In this document: positions 55,113 through 64,000 of the stretch, in pieces
Position numbering within the stretch: position 1 is the stretch's first letter
Layout: each line of letters starts with the position of its first letter
The notes under the pieces: generated by a model
Seen by the model: only the letters and a program-made list of their open reading frames with translations
Told to the model about the DNA's origin: nothing
Databases searched by the model: none
Assembly: GCA_037953625.1 (NCBI GenBank)
Contig: CM075649.1
Location: forward strand, 102,367,290-102,431,289
Direction of reading: 5' to 3'
DNA length: 64,000 nt
Origin: Crotalaria pallida
Taxonomy: Eukaryota > Streptophyta > Magnoliopsida > Fabales > Fabaceae
Position numbers and translations under genes: made by a program

Positions 55113-55672
55113 CACATATAGTCCAAGAGAGCATAATTAATACTCCTTAGAGAGCGATTCAGAAGTAGGACGTTCATACTCTTGCTGTCGAAGGAAGGCG
55201 GCAGTTGCATCCAACCCCACCACAAAGGTTCATCAATCCTTTGAAGCTTGTTGTCCTTCGCAGTAGGCCAAAACACATTCGAAGGAGTTCCTTGGCCATA
55301 CAAGCCTCACTAACTTTTTTTGGTTACCGGAAAGAAAATGCGAAGAGAGAAAAAGAGGAGAGAAATAGGGAAAAAAGATTATGGTGAGAAAAAGGATAGA
55401 TTTTGGGATTGTTTGGTATGAGAGAAAATAAGAAGAAATATGAGAGAGAGAGAGAGAGAGAGAAAAAGTTGAGTTTTCTCTTATTTTGTTTGGTTAGACA
55501 TAAAAGTGGAAAGAGAGAAAACAATAAATTTATTAAAAGACATATATGCCCTTGTTTTGCATAACACAAATAAATATAATTTTTTCTTTCTCAATATTAA
55601 ACATAACCAAATATTTTTTGCTTACTTCAATTTTTGTAAATAATAAAAATTTTGATTCAAAAAATATATATA
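55113..55672. other. No gene seen; (GA)n run
   Basis: Sequence that continues the target site of element D. A short minus-strand frame (55303-55103, PLWWGWMQLPPSFD) is unrecognised. A GA microsatellite lies at about 55442-55462, within a purine-rich stretch. Confidence 0.4.
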
Positions 55673-56120
55673 AGAGTTAATAGCCACATAGGTCCCTGAA
55701 AGATACTTGTGGAATCAATTAGGTCCCTGAAAGATTTGTGAAATCTCTTAAACTCTCCAAAGATCATTTTGGAATTAGTTAGGTCCCTAAAAGATTTATG
55801 GAATCTCTTAAATCCCCCAAAGATCAATTTGACATCACGTTAATCGCCCATGAGGGACCTTACGGAATCCTACGTGACACGTTAAATACTTTGTTGTCTC
55901 AAACATGACACCTTCTTAACAGTCTAACATGGCATTGGGGCCATCAAAGCATTTAACGTGCCACACAGGATTCCGTTAGGTCCCTCCTGACAAAATTGGA
56001 TGGGGCGGACTAACATGACGCCAAATTGATCTTTGAGGAGTTTAAGAGATTCCACAAATCTTTCAGGGACCTAACTGATTCTACAGGTATCTTTCGGGGA
56101 CCTATGTGATTATTAACTCT
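55673..56120. mobile_element. MITE with long terminal inverted repeats (448 bp)
   Basis: The ends AGAGTTAATAGCCACATAGG and their near-perfect complement extend into inverted repeats of about 80 bp built on AGGTCCCTGAAAGAT and GAATCTCTTAAA. The interior is non-coding. A 3-bp ATA flank on both sides may be the target duplication. The superfamily cannot be decided. Confidence 0.8.
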
Positions 56121-57401
56121 ATAAATAAATTTTTTTTGTATAATTTATTTTCAAAAGGCATTATATAATGTTAGAATGTTGTGTTTTTTTTATAAATTTT
56201 TTAACATGTAGGATAATGTAGAAAAAAATATATGTACTATATACAGTATTATATAGAGGTGTAACATCCCGAATTTTAACCCCTAGTATAATTATAATTA
56301 TAATAATAATAGATTATAATAATAATAATAACAATAATCAAGTTTAAGAATAACTAATTAAGGTTCCTTCTTGTATTATAAAAGTGTTAAGAAATATCAG
56401 AATTTGAGCACCTTGATTTCTTTAACTTTAAAAATTATAAGTTTTATTGAATTAAATAATTTTTTCTTGAAATTTATCATTTAAGTGTTGGGTATTTTCA
56501 TAAAATACTTTATGTTAACTACGAAAGAATATTAATTATATTTTTAAGTAAATTCATTTGAAAACAATTATCCTATTTGAAAAATAGACTTTCTATTCTT
56601 TACTTTGGTATTTATAAAGATAAAATAATAAAATTTTTGTTATTTCCTAGCATCTAACTAATTTCTAACCTTATAGTTTTCCTGTATGAAACTATATGAT
56701 GTTAAAGTCCTAGTATTAATATTTTTTTTTGGCCAATAAACAAATAAATAAAAGGGAGTAAAAAAAAAAAAAAGAAACGTGTGTGTGTGCTGTGAGTGAG
56801 GGCAAAAGCCCTAATTCTTCTTCAACAAGGGGGCTTCCGCCGCCCCACCCCGTGCTCTCTCTCTCTCGTCTTTCTCTCTCCCGTCGGCGCCGAGCACCAC
56901 CACAGCCGCCGCTACCTCACCCATGGCCACCCTTTCTCCTTCCCTTTCATATGGTCCCTTCGCCTCTCTCTCCTTATCCGGTTCACGCGCTCTCTCTCGT
57001 TCGCCGGACCCGCATCGTCGTGGAGCCAGCTGCTGCTGCAAGCCGCCTCTGTCGCACGAATCGCGACTCCCATGGTCCAAATCGCCATAACCACTTCTGC
57101 GACTGGTTGATCCGCCACCACCCAGGACCGAGCCGCCATCTCCATGGACAAACGTCGCGATCTCCACCCTTGCCTTCACCGCCTCTTTGCGCCGGCGACC
57201 CTGCTACTAGATCAACCGCCGTGGTTGCTGGTCCTTCCATGAAGATGATGCTGCGAGCAACTGATTGGAGCGGTTTTGGCATGAACAGTACGGGTTTGGG
57301 GTTGACTGAACCGGTTTCAACCCGTTTGGCTGCAAACCGGATTGGAGTGGAGCTATGGAATCGAGCTAATCCCCTTTGATGCTTGAAAAGTTGATTTGTG
57401 G

Positions 57402-59754
57402 GTAAATCTCTAACACTTTCTTAATTGCTCTATGATGCATTTTAATGATAGTAATTTAACAATAATCGTAATCTTAATTGGTAATAATTATAAAGTGTTA
57501 AATGGTTTTGGAAAGTTAGTGTTTTGGAGCTTCATTATTGTTTTGGGAAATTTGATGGTAGTATGATTTCATATTAAGTTTAATATATCGTTGTTGATAA
57601 TAACTCAGTTAGTTGCTTTGACTTGCTGTAAAACCGGTTTAATGGTTATGTCGAACGATTAGTTTTAAAATTATTTTTGGTTAAATGCGTTGGGTTCCTA
57701 AGTAATTGAGTTGTAGGTTAGTTGGGCTGGATTGTCCTTGAACTAACAATACACCAATTAAATAGGAATTCGATATATGTTTGACATACATTAATTCGGG
57801 TTAAAGGCTTTAACTTTGATTTCGAATTGAAAGGAAGTATAATTGCCTGAACGTTAGAAATGTAATTTGGACTTATTTTAAATGGAGGCATTTCCTTTTA
57901 ATTCGGAATTAATAGTGTCAAGTAAAATTAACATTTGATTTTGTGAGTTATTATCAAAGTTACGTGATTTTGGTTCGTTTTGAAAGATTATACAAGTTCC
58001 GAAAGTTAATGTCTTTTTAATAAAGAATCGTACTATTTTATCGAGACACAATGATTATAAGTTTAATTTCCATTTGACTTGGGTTTATGAATTACGTTCA
58101 AACAATCTTTTGATTTGATAATCTGTCAATATATGATATGTTGATATTTATCAGTTTGGTGATTTCGAAGAAGTTTGTTTTGATTTCCAGATATAAACTC
58201 CCTATCACGTAAAGTTTGAAAGTATTTGTTTTAAATATGTTTTTGACATATTTTCACCTTGAGATTAGCTTACTAATTGATATTAAAATCTGTTTTTGAG
58301 AACATCAAAGGGCCCCCTTTTTGTTAATCTACTTCACGTGTAACGTGTAAGGAAATGTGTATTTTTTATAACGTATTAAATCAAACCACAAATCAATGCC
58401 GATATTGGTTTAGTAAATAAAAGCGTCTGTGGTTGTTTATCTATCGTCTATGAGTAGGCCTTGGCGCATTATATTGATTATTATTTATTTTATATAATAT
58501 GATTAGACGACAAAGGAGCTTGAGAACTTGTCGCCACGTGTAAGCAATGGGATAGGATACTTTTTGACAGTGTCGCACAAAAAGGAGCGTGTCTTTGGGA
58601 AAGCAAGGTAAGGGAGTGGTTATAGTGAGCATTGGTTTGTTCTAGGGAATAGGTTCAAATTAGTTCATAAGAGCTTGCTAGGATTTATATGTTATTTTGG
58701 TGTTATTAAATCCCTAGGATTATGAAGGAATAAAGTAGTTTAATTTAAATAAAGACATAAAAAGTAAACTTTGAGAATGCATAGAAATTGGTATGTATTA
58801 ATGCTAAATACTCTTTATATTAAATGTTGATTGAATTGGTGAATATCTATTGATGTGAGTAATTGATCTAATTTGTGAGTTATTTGGAATATATGTGGAT
58901 TTTACTTTTATGTGATAATGCAAGTAATGTTGCCAATGATTCTAAGTGTGATAATAGTTTTGAATTTAAATAAATAAAATTATAAAAAATGATATAAGTT
59001 GCAGCTATGATTGATCCTTGGGATACACCGACCCATTAGGTGCCCTGTTAGGTGACAAGTTACCCATTAGGCACAAGTTACCCAATCCAGGTGAAAGTTA
59101 CCTATTAGGTCCCGTAAATGCCCCGTTAGGCGGGTGTATCCAATGGATCAATCATGCTGCACAATAATAAAAGTTTTGAAAATAGAAAATGTGAATGTGA
59201 TGGTAAAAGAGTTGAGATGTTGCTTTTAGTCCTAATGGGTGTCAACCGTGGCCTAATAGGTGGAAAGTTACCTGGATTGGGTGAAAGTCCTAGTGGGTGT
59301 GAAATGCCTAACAGGTGCGCTAATCCCTAATGGTAAAGAAAATATAAAATGATTTAAAGGATGATGAGATGTGTGTATGTTGTCCTCTGACCGTGAGGAG
59401 ACATACGATGTTATTTGGGTATGTTAGCCTCTGATAGTGAGGTGACATACGGTGTATGATTTCGAAAGAGTGTATGACTTATGGTTATGAGTTGAAAACT
59501 GATAATATGAGTAATTGAAGGTAATGAAAATGGAATCACAAAGACGTAAGGTGAAACAAGATGATAAGTAATGAGAAATATAAATGAAATCTGAAATGGA
59601 TTGCCATGTTGTGAATGCATGTTATTTGTTTGTGGATAAATTGTGCTATATGATCTAATTGATAATTGTGTCTGACTTAGTGGGTAATTATGTCTAATGA
59701 GAAACTGCTTTCCTATTTCATGTGCAATGCTCACTCCCTTACTATCCTTTACAG
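57402..59754 (+). other. Predicted leader intron inside LTR of element E
   Basis: GTGG|GTAAATCTC after the GC-rich leader and TATCCTTTACAG|GTACAG at the end. The AT-rich interval and enclosed repeat array match the other LTR introns. The 5' site is weaker than in LTR A. Confidence 0.48.
59029..59332 (+). repeat. CCCATTAGG / AAGTTACC repeat array in LTR of element E
   Basis: Irregular repeats of TACCCATTAGG, CCTAATGGGTG and GCCCCGTTAGGC, in both orientations, interrupted by an AT-rich spacer (59155-59230). Small stems such as GCC/GGC and CCT/AGG occur but are shorter than in the other arrays. Confidence 0.65.
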
Positions 59755-59797
59755 GTACAGAGATTGAGATTGCACTATTACTGGCCGAGCAGGAGTG

Positions 59798-59816
59798 CAC
59801 TCCACACCGTGGAGTG
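59798..59816 (+). promoter_or_regulatory. U5 hairpin after GCCGAGCAGG, element E
   Basis: Arms CACTCCAC/GTGGAGTG (8 bp) with loop ACC. GGCCGAGCAGG is at 59783-59793. Confidence 0.7.
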
Positions 59817-60139
59817 TAATTTAGTTTAGAGTGTATTATGGTCATTTTATTATAATTAATCTATTTTGGGTTTTTGAAATAATCTAATCATTGTAAGCCC
59901 GAGTTTGTTATATGTCGTTGTTAGGGCTGGTAAAGTTAATTATTATATTTAGAAGTTGAAATGCTTTTCTGGATTGTACTGGTTTGACAGGTGAAAATTC
60001 TAAATTTTTGGGAAGTCCGATAAACAGAGAAAACTCTGTCGGATTTTCATTAAGTTTTAAAACGAAATTTTCAAGTCCTAAGTAAAAATCAACTTAATTA
60101 TTAGTAATTAAACTATATAATTGTGAGGGTGTTACATTG

Positions 60140-60153
60140 TGGTATCAGAGCAG
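60140..60153 (+). other. Primer-binding site, initiator Met tRNA, element E
   Basis: TGGTATCAGAGCAG three bases after the LTR end, followed by TTTCTCCTCGGCC as in A and D. Confidence 0.9.
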
Positions 60154-62324
60154 TTTCTCCTCGGCCTTTGGAGTTGTGAATCACTCCTATTGTGTTACTC
60201 ATCAAGCGAGTAACTTGTAGTAAGTAACAAAATTAGTTTAGGACTTAGCCATGTCTTGCTAGCATTATAATAAAAGTGGTTGCGAATTATAGCGTAGTGA
60301 ACATTGGAGATTTCATTTAATTTTGTTTAAAGTGTTTGAGACTTACCAAGCAAAGCCCGAAATCTTGTAAAAAAAATAATGGGTCATATTTAGAAGTGGA
60401 CGAATGACTGGACTAAGGAAAGACAATACCCCAACGGGCTAGAGCACTAAGTTGCTACCCCACCGGGAGAAAGTAATCTTTAGTCTCGGACCATGTGAGC
60501 CAATTCTAAACGTGACAACACAAATCAAGACTTCGGTATTTTTGAAATTGAAGTGAAATCAGGAAAAATTTCTAAAAGTTATTTAACCAAAACTTAGGCG
60601 ACATGAGTATGGTCTTATCACTGATATGGTGTATACTCGAGACTGATCACCTCAAATATACATCTATTGGGAGATATAATCATCTAGTCCTTAGGTTTCG
60701 GTAAACATTTTGGAACTTTGTAAAGTCTAAAGGAAATGAAGAATTTAAACGGATATATGAATTAGTATGATTAGTAAACTCGTTTAGAATAGCCTAGGTG
60801 TTGGACCTTGATGATGAATAGGATGTTTGATGATATGAATGAAGGTTAATGTTGTAGAACTTAGTAATTTTCACTTGTAGGTGGTTTTAGTAAATGATAA
60901 TTGCACTACTCCGTTAGCGTTGAGATTTTGTAGAATGCTTATTTATGTTATAACATTTGATTCTGGAAGGTTGCATGTGATTCGATGATGATTCGCTAAT
61001 TAATTAGGATCCTTGGGTCTTAAAATGTTTGTCGGGAAATCGGGGTTTTACATAAAATGGAGAACTGAATTTTGGACTTGGAATACTCATTTGATTTGAA
61101 AATTGTTACTTAAGCATCCTAAGGTTGAATTAATGTTTCATGTAAAACTTCAAGCTAATCGGAGCAAGTTAGTGTTTTAAATAAATCGAGTCTAACGTGC
61201 TCCGATCGGTCTGAAAATTTTACACAACCTTTGGCTAAGTATATATGATATCCCTGTAAATTTTGAGGTCATTTGGAGTTTGTTTTCTATTTTAAATAAC
61301 TCCGATTTAGGTTCAGCTCCCGATGTTTACAATGTTTCCGACAAGTGGTCGCAGCGTTAAAACTGAACCTAACGGACTCCGATCGACCTGAAAATTTACC
61401 ACAATGTTCTTTTATATGTATGGACACTGCTTGTAAATTTTCAAGGCAATTGGAATTGAATTGGTATTTTTTCAAAAATGCATTTTTGTGCAGCCATGTA
61501 ATTTTTCCGGTTCTAGGACTTTCGGGCAAATAATGGAAACCATACCTCCCGAACTCCTTTTGAAATAATTTTCGGATATGTTGCCTTTGAATATCTACAT
61601 GTGTATTGTGAAAAATTCCAAGTAAACATGAGTCAATATGATATGAGTTCTATATATGTCTTGAATGTGTATGTTTAAACTTTTAGTGACTTTTTTGAAT
61701 TTGTTTATTGTGAACTTCATGCTAGTGTGTGATCAATGACATGGCTGGATATTATGAATTAAATTGTGATATATGGTAGGATAGACTTGGTATGTTTAGG
61801 AATATGATGTTGGTTGTGGTTTGAGATATGAGAATAGGCCTCGCATATTGCACACATCTAGGCATAAAGTAAGAAATAATAAGAAATAAATGATCCGAGT
61901 CCAAGGCAAAGATTCTAGAAAAGAGTTAAAGCTTAGCATAGAAATCCCTAGAGTTCCAATTCTCATTCATGCTTGGCTAAATTCTTGAATTATCGAACCT
62001 TGATTCTCCTATAGTAGGTTCCTGTATTGTTTCCCATAGGTTCGATCTTAGATGATTAATACTATGTCGGCCCTTTCCAAGGATGTCAGCATAGGTTGAG
62101 AGAGCTTTATCTCTTGTTTGGACTCTTGATAACGTAACCTCCTAGGGCTTGATTGAACCAACAATCGGAAATAGGTTGGAGAAACAGCAAACAGTATCGC
62201 CCTAGGAGCGTCATAAGTGGGGGAGTGAATCCGGAAAGAGTTAGGTATCATAGTTAGAGGTCCTGTTTAAGTGATGGTCATCCATTCACTCGAACAAATC
62301 GGAATTTCGGGGACGAAATTCTCC
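60154..62324 (+). other. Non-coding interior of element E
   Basis: No frame shows gag or pol motifs. Three diverged tandem copies of about 175-180 bp begin near 61195, 61370 and 61545, marked by CTCCGATCGG-like or AACTCC blocks and TGAAAATTT/TGTAAATTTT. The last 60 bases (CTCGAACAAAT, TTTCGGGGACGAAATT) match the end of pol plus 3' untranslated region of element A. Confidence 0.7.
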
Positions 62325-62339
62325 TAAATGGGAGAGAAT
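62325..62339 (+). other. Polypurine tract, element E
   Basis: AAATGGGAGAGAATT directly before TGTAACATCCCG. Confidence 0.82.
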
Positions 62340-64000
62340 TGTAACATCCCGAATTTTAACCCCTAGTATAATTATAATTATAATAATAATAGATTAGAAT
62401 AATAATAATAACAATAATCAAGTTTAAGAATAACTAATTAAGGTTCCTTCTTGTATTATAAAAGTTAAGAAATATCAGAATTTGAGCACCTTGATTTCTT
62501 TAACTTTAAAAATTATAAGTTTTATTGAATTAAATAATTGTTTCTTGAAATTTATCATTTAAGTGTTGGGTATTTTCATAAAATACTTTATGTTAACTAC
62601 GAAAGAATATTAATTATATTTTTAAGTAAATTCATTTGAAAACAATTACCCTATTTGAAAAATAGACTTTCTATTCTTTACTTTGGTATTTATAAAGATA
62701 AAATAATAAAATTTTTGTTATTTCCTAGCATTTAACTAATTTCTAACCTTATAGTTTTCCTGTATGAAACTATATGATGTTAAAGTCCTGGTATTAATAT
62801 TTTTTTTTGGCCAATAAACAAATAAATAAAAGGGAGTCAAAAAAAAAAAAAAAAAGAAACGTGTGTGTGTGCTGTGAGTGAGGGAAAAAGCAATAATTCT
62901 TCTTCAACAAGGGGGCTTCCGCCGCCCCACCCCGTGCTCTCTCTCTCTCGTCTTTCTCTCTCACGTCGGCGCCGAGCACCACCACAGCCGCCGCTACCTC
63001 ACCCATGGCCACCCTTTCTCCTTCCCTTTCATATGGTCCCTTCGCCTCTCTCTCCTTATCCGGTTCACGCGCTCTCTCTCGTTCGCCGGACCCGCATCGT
63101 TGTGGAGCCAGCTGCTGCTGCAAGCCGCCTCTGTCGCACGAATCGCGACTCCCATGGTCCAAATCGCCATAACCACTTCTGCGACTGGTTGAGCCACCAC
63201 CACCCAGGACCGAGCCGCCATCTCCATGGACAAACGTCGCGATCTCCACCCTTGCCTTCACCGCCTCTTTGCGCCGGCGACCCTGCTACTAGATCAACCG
63301 CCGTGGTTGCTGGTCCTTCCATGAAGATGATGCTGCGAGCAACTGATTGGAGCGGTTTTGGCATGAACCGTACGGGTTTGGGGTTGACTGAACCGGTTTC
63401 AACCCGTTTGGCTGCAAACCGGATTGGAGTGGAGCTATGGAATCGAGCTAATCCCCTTTGATGCTTGAAAAGTTGATTTGTGGGTAAATCTCTAACACTT
63501 TCTTAATTGCTCTATGATGCATTTTAATGATAGTAATTTAACAATAATCGTAATCTTAATTGGTAATAATTATAAAGTGTTAAATGGTTTTGGAAAGTTA
63601 GTGTTTTGGAGCTTCATTATTGTTTTGGGAAATTTGATGGTAGTATGATTTCATATTAAGTTTAATATATCGTTGTTGATAATAACTCAGTTAGTTGCTT
63701 TGACTTGCTGTAAAACCGGTTTAATGGTTATGTCGAACGATTAGTTTTAAAATTATTTTTGGTTAAATGCGTTGGGTTCCTAAGTAATTGAGTTGTAGGT
63801 TAGTTGGGCTGGATTGTCCTTGAACTAACAATACACCAATTAAATAGGAATTCGATATATGTTTGACATACATTAATTCGGGTTAAAGGCTTTAACTTTG
63901 ATTTCGAATTGAAAGGAAGTATAATTGCCTGCACGTTAGAAATGTAATTTGGACTTATTTTAAATGGAGGCATTTCCTTTTAATTCGGAATTAATAGTGT
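62340..64000 (+). repeat. 3' LTR of element E (first 1,661 bp)
   Basis: It matches 56260 onward with an offset of about 6,080, apart from a 3-bp deletion near 62464, a longer poly-A run near 62840 and scattered substitutions. It is cut by the window end. Confidence 0.93.

Larger units (their letters stand above)
56260..60136 (+). repeat. 5' LTR of element E (3,877 bp)
   Basis: TGTAACATCCCG...GTGTTACA. Related to the solo LTR 14401-17609. It has an AT-rich start, a GC/CT-rich leader (56783-57400), a 5' splice site G|GTAAAT at 57402, a tandem array (59029-59332), a 3' splice site CCTTTACAG|GT at 59754 and a U5 hairpin. A 198-codon frame in the leader is low-complexity. Confidence 0.92.
56260..64000 (+). 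mobile_element. Element E: large non-autonomous LTR element, right end outside window
   Basis: A complete 5' LTR (56260-60136), initiator-Met primer site, 2.2-kb interior without gag or pol, polypurine tract and the first 1,661 bp of the 3' LTR (from 62340). In the roughly 600-bp leader stretch the two LTRs differ at about eight positions by eye, so it is young. It fits the class of large retrotransposon derivatives. Expected target duplication is AGAGG (55255+1000, i.e. 56255-56259); the right copy is out of view. Confidence 0.87.

Noticed and set aside
56783..57379. 198-codon frame in the LTR leader of element E (and its copy at 62865-63461), and similar frames at 15079-15672 and 47203-47550
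   Set aside because: Low-complexity Ser/Pro/Arg composition produced by CT- and GC-rich leader sequence. Most differences between the two E copies change the amino acid, so there is no sign of coding selection.

Overview
This 64-kb window is plant heterochromatin made almost entirely of nested LTR retrotransposons. I found no host protein-coding gene, rRNA or canonical tRNA gene. Evidence for a plant nuclear genome: Ty3/Gypsy polyproteins of plant-only lineages (Tekay-type chromovirus, Tat, Athila), primer sites for initiator-Met and Asp tRNAs, a Pol III SINE, a MITE, and AT-rich spacers. A eudicot is likely and a legume plausible, but the species cannot be fixed from this sequence.

Layout, left to right. 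(A) 1-7570: a Tekay-like chromovirus cut by the left edge, with a broken gag-pol and a 2.6-kb 3' LTR. (B) 7571-about 27955: a Tat-lineage element whose 5' end lies outside the window. It has broken gag-pol with a second, archaeal-type RNase H, a three-exon ANTISENSE gene with a plant-mobile-domain (PMD) protein, and a 3' LTR. B is interrupted by four solo LTRs, each with a perfect 5-bp target duplication: 13037-14084, 14401-17609, 21622-23901 and 24086-27632. Then follow a SINE (28353-28540) and a possible Copia fragment. (C) 30174-41887: a complete but decayed Athila element with an intact extra ORF downstream of pol. (D) 43155-55107: a reverse-oriented, gag-only, non-autonomous element whose left LTR hosts another solo LTR (44023-47924). 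Then a MITE (55673-56120). (E) 56260 to beyond the right edge: a young non-autonomous large element with 3.9-kb LTRs and no gag-pol.

The most interesting signal is not protein-coding. Several LTR families that differ in sequence share one architecture: a cluster of short palindromes arranged as hairpin pairs, then a pyrimidine-rich leader, then a consensus 5' splice site, an intron lying wholly inside the LTR and often containing a second array of small hairpins, a 3' splice site, and a conserved GCCGAGCAGG box followed by a hairpin with a 3-nt loop. The hairpin arms change in complementary fashion between units and between families. This suggests that pairing, rather than primary sequence, has been maintained. 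The same palindrome-cluster plus pyrimidine-leader module also sits inside Athila, directly upstream of its extra ORF. I know of no description of this as a shared system; this is inference from one window read by eye.

The gag-pol genes are dead. Most premature stops look like C-to-T changes, as expected from decay of methylated DNA. The nest order is: A and the four solo LTRs lie in B; C lies in an older sequence that resumes at 41888; one solo LTR lies in D.
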